Origin: Duganella dendranthematis
Lineage (GTDB): Bacteria; Pseudomonadota; Gammaproteobacteria; Burkholderiales; Burkholderiaceae_D
DNA length: 64,000 nt
Direction of reading: 5' to 3'
NCBI RefSeq assembly: GCF_012849375.1
Contig: NZ_CP051684.1
Location: 1-64,000 of the forward strand
Shown: one piece after another, positions 17,756-25,955 of the stretch
Position numbering within the stretch: position 1 is the first letter of the stretch
Layout of the letters: each line of letters begins with the position of its first letter
The notes under the pieces: generated by a model
Database searches by the model: none
Told to the model about the DNA's origin: nothing
What the model saw: only the letters and a program-made list of their open reading frames with translations
Made by a program: the position numbers and the translations under genes

Positions 17756-18450
17756 GCCAGCGCCGCCACAAAGCGATAGCCGCTGCCGCGCACGGTTTCG
17801 ATGCGCTGCTGATTGCCGCTCGGCTGCAAGGCGCTGCGCAGCCGGCCGACGTGGGTGTCGACGGTGCGCTCGTCCAGATAGGCCGCCGTGCCCCAGACCT
17901 GGTCCAGCAACTGGGCGCGGGTATGCACCCGCTCCGGATGGCTCATCAGGAAATTCAACAGTTTGAACTCGACCCGGCCCAGCGCCAGTTCGCGCGTGCC
18001 AGCGGTGACCCGCTGCGTACACGGATCGAGCCGCAGGCCCGCCAGTTGCAGCGCCGCCCCGGCGTCGCTTGCCGCGTACGAGCGGCGCAACAGGCACTGC
18101 ACCCGCGCCACCATCTCGCGTGGGCTGAAGGGCTTGGTCATATAGTCGTCGGCGCCACTTTCCAGCGCCATGATCTTGTCCGGCTCGCCGCAGCGGGCCG
18201 TCACCATCATGATGGGCAGGCTGCGGCTGCGGGTTTGCGCGCGCAGCCGGCGCACCAGCGACAGGCCGGATTGCCCCGGCAGATTCCAGTCCAGCAGCAG
18301 CAAATCCGGCAGCCGGTCCTCCAGCATCAGCATGGCGTTCTCGGCATCGGCGGCACGGCTGATCTGATACCCCGCCATGCCCAGATTGAGCGCAATGAGT
18401 TCCTGGATCGCTGGCGTGCTTTCTATGACGAGAATATGAGCGGCTGGCAT
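17752..18450 (-). CDS. PhoB-like OmpR-family response regulator
   Basis: A 232-residue two-domain regulator. The receiver has its phosphoacceptor in LLLLDWNLPGQSGL, the conserved Thr in MVTARCGE and Lys in DYMTKPFSPRE; the acidic pair near the N-terminus is reduced to one glutamate (VIESTPAI). The winged-helix domain matches PhoB closely (VEFKLLNFLMSHPERVHTRA; YLDERTVDTHVGRLR; TVRGSGYRF). It is not next to a phoR kinase or pst genes, so it is probably a paralogue with another target. The ATG at 18450 follows AGGG that lies inside a perfect inverted repeat. Confidence 0.92.
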   Translation of the reverse strand: MPAAHILVIESTPAIQELIALNLGMAGYQISRAADAENAMLMLEDRLPDLLLLDWNLPGQSGLSLVRRLRAQTRSRSLPIMMVTARCGEPDKIMALESGADDYMTKPFSPREMVARVQCLLRRSYAASDAGAALQLAGLRLDPCTQRVTAGTRELALGRVEFKLLNFLMSHPERVHTRAQLLDQVWGTAAYLDERTVDTHVGRLRSALQPSGNQQRIETVRGSGYRFVAALA

Positions 18451-18475
18451 AGTGTTTCCCTGTAAAGGAAACACT
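18451..18475 (-). promoter_or_regulatory. Perfect 9-bp inverted repeat covering the ribosome site of the PhoB-like gene
   Basis: Arms AGTGTTTCC (18451-18459) and GGAAACACT (18467-18475) flank a 7-base loop and touch the start codon at 18450. On the mRNA the hairpin would bury the AGGGAAA ribosome site. It could be an operator or a translational switch. It has no T-tract and so is not a simple terminator. Confidence 0.6.
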
Positions 18476-18563
18476 ATGCATTAAGCAATGTGGCTTTACT
18501 AATATGATTTCCATCGCCGATTCAGAGGTCTGCGATATAAATCACACCTTCGTTAAGCGTTGC

Positions 18564-19217
18564 TTAAGCCGCCTGCTGACGACGGCGCATCAAGCCCAGC
18601 AGCGCCAGCCCACCGGCCATCAATGCCCAGCTCGACGGCTCCGGTACGGCGCTCACGGCAGTCACAGAAGTCGGCAGGCTGTTGACCAGCGGCGTCGACA
18701 CGATGGTGCCGGCGTTGGCGGTCGTGCCCGCGTACCAGTTCAGCTGCACCAGCGAACCGCTCGTGTCGGTGGTGCCCAACGGCGTTAAACCGGTCGCATC
18801 GTACAAGGCCACCGCGAACACCGAGCCGGATGCGCTCTGCGCCGGATCGGCCGCGCCGCTGAAACTGACATTGAAAGCGATCTTGCCGCCGCTGTAATCG
18901 ACCGAATGGAACAGATCGTTCAAGCCGCTGGCGTCGGTGTTGCTGATGGTGTAGCCGCTGGCCAGCGAGCCGCTGACGGCGCCGTTGATCTCCGCGTTGC
19001 TGCCGAAGCCGATGAAATCGCTCAACGTGACCGAAGCCGCCGTCATCGAACCGAAATTGCCCGGATTAAATTGCAGATCGATCCAGCCGTCGCCGCTCAG
19101 GCTCGACGTGTTCAGTTCGATGTGATAAGTGCTTGCGAATGCCAGGCTGGCGCACGCGCTCAGGGCCAATGCCAGCAGGCTGCGACGCAGGGTCAAAGAG
19201 GTGGTAAACATATTCAT
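18564..19217 (-). CDS. PEP-CTERM sorting-signal surface protein
   Basis: A 217-residue exported protein: signal peptide (SLLALALSACASLAFA), a Ser/Thr/Gly-rich beta body (YHIELNTSSLSGDGWIDLQF; VFAVALYDATGLTP) and a textbook PEP-CTERM tail, VPEPSSWALMAGG, followed by a hydrophobic helix and basic end (MRRRQQ). In this system an exosortase cleaves the tail; no exosortase gene is in the window. The gene starts 6 bases after the nuclease stop, so the two form an operon. Confidence 0.95.
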   Translation of the reverse strand: MNMFTTSLTLRRSLLALALSACASLAFASTYHIELNTSSLSGDGWIDLQFNPGNFGSMTAASVTLSDFIGFGSNAEINGAVSGSLASGYTISNTDASGLNDLFHSVDYSGGKIAFNVSFSGAADPAQSASGSVFAVALYDATGLTPLGTTDTSGSLVQLNWYAGTTANAGTIVSTPLVNSLPTSVTAVSAVPEPSSWALMAGGLALLGLMRRRQQAA

Positions 19218-19223
19218 CTATCC

Positions 19224-22211
19224 TTAGAAAGTACCGCTGAAAACTTGGGTGGTGTAGCTGATGGCGGCGGTGCCGGTTTTGCTGAAGGCGACCGGCACCG
19301 TCAGCGATGCACCGGCAGCCAGGCTGCTGGCGTTGGCGGTGATATACGGTACACCGCTGCGGTTGCCGCTGGCATTGACCAGGGTCACGCCGGCTGGCAG
19401 GCCGCCCAGCGACAGTTGCAACGGGCCGCTCAGCGCCGCGCCACTGGTGTTGGTGATGGTCAGCGTGCCGGTCCACTGGTTGCTGGCGCGGGCAAACACC
19501 AGGCCCGAAGCCACTGCCTTGACGCTGGCGCTGACGTCAGTGTTCGGCGCGGCCAGGTTCAGGCTGATCACGACCGGGTCGTGGTCCGAAGCGCGGTACG
19601 GTGCGCTGGTGTACTTGTCCTGCGGCTTGCCGTCGGTGTTGTAATCGACCACCGGTGGTTCGTCGGCGTTGTTATGCCATTCCGCCGCACCCACCACTTG
19701 CGGGCTCAGTGCTGCGCTGGCCAGGGCGTGGTCGAGGTAGCCCGATTCGCCGTTGAAGACAAACGAGTACGGCATGCCGCCGCTGCCGCGCACAAAGCGC
19801 TCCAGCTGGTTGACGAAACCGGTCGCGGTGATGGCGGCGATCGGGTCTTCCATGCCATACGAGTTGAAGTCGCCGATCAGCAGCACCTTGGCGTCGCCGG
19901 CGGCAGCCACCACTTGCGGCACGAAGGCATTCATCAGGCGGTTGGCCTGCTGGATGCGGGTGGCGTTCCAGCAGCTCTGGCTGTCGTTCTGGTCGGCGTC
20001 GGCGCCGCTGCCGGTTGGGCAGCTGCCCTTCGATTTCAGGTGGTTGACCACCAGCGTGAACTTGGCGCCGTTGTTGGCGCGGAAGGTCTGCGCCATCGGC
20101 GGACGGTTGTTGATGGCGTCCGCATCGGACAGCGCGCCGCCCACCGGGGTCAGTGCCGCTGGCTTGTAGATCATCGCCACGCGGATGGCGTCGGTACCGG
20201 TGGCGGCCGGTTTCGGCACCACCGCATAGGTCTTGATACCGGTGCCCGGCGAGATCGCCTCGTTGAGCGAATCGACCAGCTTGGTGACGGTGTAGTCGCC
20301 GCTGTTCTGGATTTCCATCAGGCCGAACACGTCGGCATTGATGGCTTTCAGTTCGCCGACGATCTTGGCGTTCTGGCGGACGTACTCGTTCAGGTTGTCG
20401 GCGCCGCGACAGTTGGACTTGGCGGTGCTGCTGCCCAGCGTGCAGCCGACGCCGGTGTTGCCCTCGACATCGGTGCCGTTGGTGAAGGTGGTGAAGTAGT
20501 TCAGCACATTGGCGCTGGCCACTTTGACGTTGCCGGCTGCCAGCATGGGCGGGTCGGTGCGCGGATTATCCTGCGAGAACACCGGCGCTTCGGTCGGCTG
20601 CAGCTTGAAGCCGGCGCCGCCACCGCCCTTGGCGCCGAAGTCGACCACGCCGGTCAGGCCGGAGACGGTGTCGCCGGCGCGCAGCGAGCCGTCTTCGCCC
20701 AGGTAAGGAATCACGGTTGGGGTGACGAAAATGCCGTCGTCGAGGATGATCTGGTTCTGCTGGTTGGCGGCGGCCTGGGCGATTGCTTCGGCGGTGCGCG
20801 GACGATAGCGGTTCGAGGCGATTTCCAGGCGGCCCGAGGACAGCGTGACTTCGCCGCGGTCGCCCAGATACTCCAGCTGCGACACGGTCAGCGCATTGGT
20901 GAAGCGCACCAGCATGCCTTCGACCTGGCCCAGGTTGGCGAACGGCAGCTGGATGTTGGTCGGCGTGATGCTGATGCCGCCGGCCAGCTTGACGATGGCG
21001 GTGACGTTCTGCATCTCGGTGTACGAGCGCGTGGCGGCGGTTGGCGTGTATTCGGTGATCGAGCCGCTGATGCGGATCTTGTCGCCTACCTGGACCGTGC
21101 CGATGTTGGCGGCGGTGGTGAACACGAACAGGCCGTCCGAAGTCAGCGGATTGCCGTCGCCGTCCGGGTCCTGGATGAAGAAGCCGGAACCGACCTTGGC
21201 GGTGACCACGCCTTCGGTGGTCTGCACGCTGCCGGCGTACGGACTGGTCTCGCCCGGCCCCTGGATTTGCGGAATCGTATGGCTCACTGCGGCTGGCGCG
21301 GCAACGTTGACGCTGATCGCGCAGGTGGCGTCTTGCGCCTGGTCGTTGGCGAACTTGATGGTGACCGGATAGCTGCCGGCCTGCACGCTGGCGGCGATGC
21401 TGAGGCTGGCGGTGGCAGTGCCGCCGGCGGCCGAAGCGGCCAGGAAGTTGACCAGGCTGATGCCCGGCACGGCGGCCGAGGTGATCATCGCGCTATTGAC
21501 GGTGCCGTCCGCATCGGTGGCACTGATGTCGGCGCTGCCGTTGATGCCGAAGGCCAGCGACAGGTTGGCCGGGCAGGTGGTGACGATCGGTGGATGCTGC
21601 GGCACGCCGCAGGCGTTCAGCGGGCTGGCGCTGTTGCGTGGGACTGGCGCACCGGCGGTGAAGTCGTTGCCGTTGTTGTCGGTGTCGGCGCAGCCGCCGC
21701 CGGCGCGCAGCGCGGCGGTGGTATTGCTCAAGCCAGGACCGACGGCCCCTTCAAAATAGCCGGCGGTGCCGAAACCCAGCAGGTCGGCAAAGGTGCCGGC
21801 GGCCGGCGCGGCGCCGGACAGCGCAGTGGTGCTGGCGACCAGGGCCACCTTGCCGGCGGTGCCGCTCAGCGCCAGGCTGCCCGACGCGTCCGCCGTTGGC
21901 AGGTCCACCGTGCCGCCGGTGCCGGCCGCCTCTTGCACCAGGAAATACTGACCATGCTGCAGCACGGTGTTACCGCTCAGTTTGGTGATCTGCCAGCTGC
22001 TGCCGGCCGCGCTGGCGTATTGCACGCTCCAGCCGCTGATGTCTACCGCTTCGCTGCTGCGGTTAAACAATTCGATGAAGTCGTTCTTGAGGCTGGCGCC
22101 GGAATTGCCGCCGCCGCCGTAGACCTGGGAGATCACCACCGGCGAGGCCGCCAGCGCGGGCGCCGAGAAGGCGGCCGCCAAGGCGGCGGCCAGGATCGTA
22201 TTGGTTTTCAT
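19224..22211 (-). CDS. Secreted ExeM/NucH-family nuclease with lamin-tail domain
   Basis: A 995-residue extracellular nuclease. After a signal peptide (1-22) comes a lamin-tail domain (about 24-150: VVISQVYGGGGNSG, NDFIELFNRSSEAVDISGW), an Ig/cadherin-like part, OB-like segments, then an endonuclease/exonuclease/phosphatase domain (about 570-890) with ANVLNYF, the metal glutamate in FGLMEIQNSG, VVNHLKSKGSC, IGDFNSYGMED, YLDHALAS and RASDHDPVV. The last 100 residues are another beta domain. Relatives degrade extracellular or biofilm DNA. Lacking a PEP-CTERM tail, it may leave by type II secretion, possibly by the cluster downstream (inference). Confidence 0.93.
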   Translation of the reverse strand: MKTNTILAAALAAAFSAPALAASPVVISQVYGGGGNSGASLKNDFIELFNRSSEAVDISGWSVQYASAAGSSWQITKLSGNTVLQHGQYFLVQEAAGTGGTVDLPTADASGSLALSGTAGKVALVASTTALSGAAPAAGTFADLLGFGTAGYFEGAVGPGLSNTTAALRAGGGCADTDNNGNDFTAGAPVPRNSASPLNACGVPQHPPIVTTCPANLSLAFGINGSADISATDADGTVNSAMITSAAVPGISLVNFLAASAAGGTATASLSIAASVQAGSYPVTIKFANDQAQDATCAISVNVAAPAAVSHTIPQIQGPGETSPYAGSVQTTEGVVTAKVGSGFFIQDPDGDGNPLTSDGLFVFTTAANIGTVQVGDKIRISGSITEYTPTAATRSYTEMQNVTAIVKLAGGISITPTNIQLPFANLGQVEGMLVRFTNALTVSQLEYLGDRGEVTLSSGRLEIASNRYRPRTAEAIAQAAANQQNQIILDDGIFVTPTVIPYLGEDGSLRAGDTVSGLTGVVDFGAKGGGGAGFKLQPTEAPVFSQDNPRTDPPMLAAGNVKVASANVLNYFTTFTNGTDVEGNTGVGCTLGSSTAKSNCRGADNLNEYVRQNAKIVGELKAINADVFGLMEIQNSGDYTVTKLVDSLNEAISPGTGIKTYAVVPKPAATGTDAIRVAMIYKPAALTPVGGALSDADAINNRPPMAQTFRANNGAKFTLVVNHLKSKGSCPTGSGADADQNDSQSCWNATRIQQANRLMNAFVPQVVAAAGDAKVLLIGDFNSYGMEDPIAAITATGFVNQLERFVRGSGGMPYSFVFNGESGYLDHALASAALSPQVVGAAEWHNNADEPPVVDYNTDGKPQDKYTSAPYRASDHDPVVISLNLAAPNTDVSASVKAVASGLVFARASNQWTGTLTITNTSGAALSGPLQLSLGGLPAGVTLVNASGNRSGVPYITANASSLAAGASLTVPVAFSKTGTAAISYTTQVFSGTF

Positions 22212-22260
22212 TATGCTGTCCTGTCGTTAGTAAATTGCTTTTAATATTGCAATTTGCATA

Positions 22261-22285
22261 TTAAGGCGTCGCGGTGACGTCTTAA
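22261..22285. promoter_or_regulatory. Inverted repeat between TonB receptor and nuclease genes
   Basis: TTAAGGCGTC and GACGTCTTAA form a 10-base stem with one G-T pair and a 5-base loop, 50 bases upstream of the nuclease start and 40 after the receptor stop. It lacks a T-tract, so an operator is as likely as a terminator. Confidence 0.4.
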
Positions 22286-22326
22286 TGACAGCGGATTAGT
22301 CCGAACGGATCAATCCCGCACGGACA

Positions 22327-24510
22327 TCAAAACTTCATTTCCAGCGTCGCGCGCAGCATCGGCCAGCCTGCATAGACGGTGCGGCTGCGCTGCGTGCCGC
22401 TGCCTGCCACGGTGTAGCTGCTTTGGTAGATATAGTCCTGCCCCAGCAGATTGGAGCCGGCCACGCGCAGCTGGGTCTGCGGGTTCAACTTCCACAGCAC
22501 ATACAGGTCGAGATCGCGGCGCGCGCTCTCGTAGGTGACCTGGGCGGCCGACACCCGCACTTCGCCGCCTTGCTTGAAGACGAAGCTGCCGCCGCTGCTG
22601 AAGGCGCCGAGCTTGTAGTCGGCGCCCAGCGTGGCCGACAGTGGGGTCTGGTTCAGCAGGCGATTATTCGGCCCGGGGATCGCGTCGACGCTCGACCAGT
22701 TGCGCGACAGGCTGCTCCGCAGATCGAGCGCGGTGGTGGTGTCGATCACAGCCTTCAGCGGAAATTTGGCCTCCAGCTCCAGCCCGCGCGTGCGTGCGCG
22801 GCCGGTGTTCATCGGCAGAGAGACCCAGCGACCGCCTTCGAACACGGTCTGGTTGCGCACACTGTTGTCGATGTTACGGGCCGAGGCGCTGACCGATACC
22901 AGCGCCCCTTCACTCCAGTAATGCTCCCAGCCGCCCTCGACGCCGAACGCCAGTTCCGGCCGCAGCTTCGGGTTGCCGATCGCATCGGGATTGGTCTGGC
23001 TGTTGTTGGGCGAGGTAAAACGGTGCGGAATCAGGCTTTGCACGGAAGACGCGCGGTAAGTGCGGTTGAGAGCGAAGCGCAGCTGATCGCCTTTGGTGTT
23101 GGGCAGCTTGTACAGTGTCTGCAACAAGGGACTGAAGACGCTCGAACGGTTGTCCGTGTCCGCAAACGTATTGCCTTCGACTCGCGTCTGGATGCCTTCC
23201 CAGCGTGCGCCGAGATACACCGACCACTGCGGCGTGACGTTCCACTCGTCCTGACTGTACAGCGCCAGCCGTGCGACATCGGCGGTGTAAAACTCGTCGC
23301 CGCCAGGCAGCGATACGTCCGGCTGGTTGGCGTCGCGCACCAGGCGCGCGTCATGCGATTTCAGGTAGCCGCCGTCCCAGCCGAAGGCCAGCGCATGCCC
23401 TTCCCAACTGGCGTTGGTGACTTTGCCCATGGTATTCATGCCGCGCACGTTGTTGTCCGACTGCACCAGTTCATGCAGCGCACCCACGCCCGGGCTGCCG
23501 TCCGCCACGCGGTACATTCTGTTGGAGGCGGAGCCGGCGGTCACGCTCAATTTGGCGTCGAGCTTGGCGCCGGAGGCATATTTGTGAGTCCAGTTGACTT
23601 CCTCGCGCAGCAGGTTATTGCCGTTGCTCATAGTCTGCTCAAGGTTGGGATAGTCCGGCGGCGGACCCAGCACCGTATCGACCAGCGTGTGGATCGCGTT
23701 CTGGAAGTGGCCCAGCGTAAAAAAGGTTTGGGAAACCAGCTTGTCGCCGTTGTCGAGACTCCAGATCAAGCGCGGGTTCAGGTTGAGCCGCGTGACGCGC
23801 CCGTCCTCGGGCAGTTTGCCCAGGCGCAGGCCGTCCTGGCCGCCGGCCGGATCGGCGTGCTCCTCAACATTCTGCACTGCGCGCGCAAAGCGCTCGCGCA
23901 TGACAGTGAGCGGGACCGACCAGGCCAGTGCGCCGGCCTTGTCGTCGAACTGCAGGCTGGCGTTGGGCCCATTGGTGTCGTGAGCGTGCGCATAACCGAG
24001 CTTCAGTTCGCGCTGCCCGGCCTTGACCATCTTCTTCAGCACAATGTTGATGGTGCCGGCAATCGCCTGGGTCGAAAATTCCGCACTGGCCGAGCGCATC
24101 ACCTCGATGCGCTCGATGACGTCAGGCGACAGCGAATCAAGGGTGAAGCCCGGCGGGGCTTTTTCGCCGTTGATCAGGACCTGTGTATATTCCCCGCCCA
24201 GGCCGCGCATTTGCACCTCGCTGCCGCGCCCGCCATTGCCGCTCACCGTCACGCCCGGCACGCGCTTGAGCACATCGAGCAGATTGGTATCGCCATACTT
24301 GACGATCTCGTCGTGGTTGACCACGATCTTGCTGGCGGTGTCGTCGCGGCGCGGATCGTAGGCGTCGAGCGCGCCGCGCACCGTGACCTGCTGCACATCG
24401 CTGTCCTTGGTGTCCTTGGCGATCACGGATTGCTGGGCATGCGCTGGCGAAACGGCCAGCGTCATGGACAAGGTGGCGGCAACCGCTACAGCAAGTAAAT
24501 TCATGCGCAT
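22327..24510 (-). CDS. TonB-dependent outer-membrane receptor
   Basis: A 727-residue receptor: signal peptide (ending SPAHAQ), a plug domain (about 55-160: HDEIVKYGDTNLLDVLKRVP; GVTVSGNGGRGSEVQMRGLG; VLINGEKAPPGF; IERIEVMRSASAEFSTQAIA) and a long barrel ending in an aromatic residue (LEMKF). The plug resembles siderophore-type receptors, but the substrate is not deducible and no Fur-regulated neighbours are seen. It starts the colinear minus-strand array and is divergent from the CxxCH gene, with about 230 bases between starts. Confidence 0.92.
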   Translation of the reverse strand: MRMNLLAVAVAATLSMTLAVSPAHAQQSVIAKDTKDSDVQQVTVRGALDAYDPRRDDTASKIVVNHDEIVKYGDTNLLDVLKRVPGVTVSGNGGRGSEVQMRGLGGEYTQVLINGEKAPPGFTLDSLSPDVIERIEVMRSASAEFSTQAIAGTINIVLKKMVKAGQRELKLGYAHAHDTNGPNASLQFDDKAGALAWSVPLTVMRERFARAVQNVEEHADPAGGQDGLRLGKLPEDGRVTRLNLNPRLIWSLDNGDKLVSQTFFTLGHFQNAIHTLVDTVLGPPPDYPNLEQTMSNGNNLLREEVNWTHKYASGAKLDAKLSVTAGSASNRMYRVADGSPGVGALHELVQSDNNVRGMNTMGKVTNASWEGHALAFGWDGGYLKSHDARLVRDANQPDVSLPGGDEFYTADVARLALYSQDEWNVTPQWSVYLGARWEGIQTRVEGNTFADTDNRSSVFSPLLQTLYKLPNTKGDQLRFALNRTYRASSVQSLIPHRFTSPNNSQTNPDAIGNPKLRPELAFGVEGGWEHYWSEGALVSVSASARNIDNSVRNQTVFEGGRWVSLPMNTGRARTRGLELEAKFPLKAVIDTTTALDLRSSLSRNWSSVDAIPGPNNRLLNQTPLSATLGADYKLGAFSSGGSFVFKQGGEVRVSAAQVTYESARRDLDLYVLWKLNPQTQLRVAGSNLLGQDYIYQSSYTVAGSGTQRSRTVYAGWPMLRATLEMKF

Positions 24511-24743
24511 CGAACATCCCGAGGTAGGAAAGCTTGCACCTTAGGGGATGGCCAGGCAGCGGTCGAGCCAATTGCGGCGACCCGTGCATATGTTGCGGCA
24601 AGTCGGTCAGAACGACCACTCCATTGTTACCGTAACAGCGGGCAGAGATACCCAATGATACTTATCCCGCGCCGGGGCGAGGTGTACTTTGCTGCCGAGG
24701 GTGCGCAAACTTGCGAACCATTTCTTTGGAGGCTTTGAACAAC

Positions 24744-25946
24744 ATGAGTTCTAAAATACTTCGCTCCCTATGTCTGGGCCTCTTCATCCACGTCGCCGGC
24801 ACAGCATCGGCGGCCGGCCCCGTGCCCGCCACCGGCGGCGTCCTGCCTTCAGGCGAAAATTCAGACCAATTGTCCTGGCAACATTTTATCGCCGTGATCA
24901 CGCCAGCATCCAAGTCGCAAGTCGTGTTTGAAACATGGGCATCGGATCCCGATATTTATACGCCCACGCCGCATTGGCCAACACCGGATCAGGCGAAGAA
25001 TAAAAAACTGCGGCCCGGTCTGCTACAACTGAGCAAGGCGCCGCATGCGTTGGCGGCAACCAAGATCGATGGCAAATGCGGTCCTGTTAGCCAGCCCAAA
25101 GACGGCAATTTTCCCGTCGCTGGCAGTACGCCACCGCCGCAACCGCTCAAGCTGGCGGCGCCGCAGCCATGCTACGCCGAAGAAGTACGGCGCAACCGTC
25201 CCTCCTACGACTACTTGGTCGGCAACGGCCTGAATACGCAAGCGGGACTGGCCAAAGCCTATCAAAAAGCCAAATCCTCCACTTGGCGGGTGTCGCTGCC
25301 CACCGATTCGGTGGAGGTCAAGGCGGATTGGGTACCGATCGAGACCATTGTCGATTGGCTGGCCGCGAATCACGTGAAGAAAACCGTCGCACAAGTCAAA
25401 GCGCAGTATTACACCACCGTGTCCGACGGCACGGTTTACGGTCTAGTCTCATTCCATATCAGTTCCAAAGAAATCCCGAACTGGGTGTGGTCATCGTTCG
25501 AACACCAGGACAATCCGGGACGCTGCGACACCATGGGCTGCTACGACTCGTTCGGCGCGGTCAAGCCGAAAATTCTGCCGGCCCCGACGGCTTCGGCCAA
25601 CGGTCAATACGGCAGCTGCACCAAAACGCCTGCGGTCGCCAAATTATTCAAGGCGGCACAGCTTGACGGCGTATGGCAGAACTATTGCTTGAAAGCGTCC
25701 CAGATTGACTACGTCGCCAAGAACGGCGAAGCGCTGATGCTGGGGGATTCGTTTACCGAGCGGATCGCGGCCGGTGTACCCATTCTGCAATCGTCCTGCA
25801 TGGCTTGCCACGCCAGCGCAGCGGTGAACAAGGATGGCTCGCCCTTCACGACATTGCTGAATACCAATCCGATGGGCAACGTAACGCTGCCAACCGAGAC
25901 GGTCAGCGTCGATTTCATCTGGGGCGTCATCAACCTGCTTCAATAA
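24744..25946 (+). CDS. Secreted single-CxxCH (cytochrome c-like) protein of unknown role
   Basis: A 400-residue protein with a signal peptide (LCLGLFIHVAGTASA) and one c-type haem motif, SSCMACHASAA, near residue 355. Tryptophan-rich segments recur (QLSWQHFIAVITP; VVFETWASDPDIYTP; NWVWSSFEHQDNPGRCDTMG) and it ends VDFIWGVINLLQ. This resembles a group of uncharacterised periplasmic CxxCH proteins I recall from proteobacteria, but the resemblance could not be checked. The ATG at 24744 has GGAGG upstream and starts the signal peptide; an in-frame ATG exists 33 bases earlier. Haem attachment is predicted from the motif only. The next gene follows after 9 bases. Confidence 0.72.
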   Translation: MSSKILRSLCLGLFIHVAGTASAAGPVPATGGVLPSGENSDQLSWQHFIAVITPASKSQVVFETWASDPDIYTPTPHWPTPDQAKNKKLRPGLLQLSKAPHALAATKIDGKCGPVSQPKDGNFPVAGSTPPPQPLKLAAPQPCYAEEVRRNRPSYDYLVGNGLNTQAGLAKAYQKAKSSTWRVSLPTDSVEVKADWVPIETIVDWLAANHVKKTVAQVKAQYYTTVSDGTVYGLVSFHISSKEIPNWVWSSFEHQDNPGRCDTMGCYDSFGAVKPKILPAPTASANGQYGSCTKTPAVAKLFKAAQLDGVWQNYCLKASQIDYVAKNGEALMLGDSFTERIAAGVPILQSSCMACHASAAVNKDGSPFTTLLNTNPMGNVTLPTETVSVDFIWGVINLLQ

Positions 25947-25955
25947 GGAATACAT

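Noticed and set aside
16946..18514. Single 522-codon minus-strand frame spanning two genes
   Set aside because: Its first half is an alternative frame over the PhoB-like regulator. The true arrangement is two genes overlapping by four bases, each starting at its own ATG.
18906..22244. 1112-codon open frame on the plus strand
   Set aside because: It is the antisense shadow of the nuclease gene. It has no ribosome site, no domain and a composition (His, Gln, Arg, Val-rich) typical of the reverse complement of a GC-rich gene.
22423..24498. 691-codon open frame on the plus strand
   Set aside because: Antisense to the 22327-24510 TonB receptor; the composition is that of a shadow frame.
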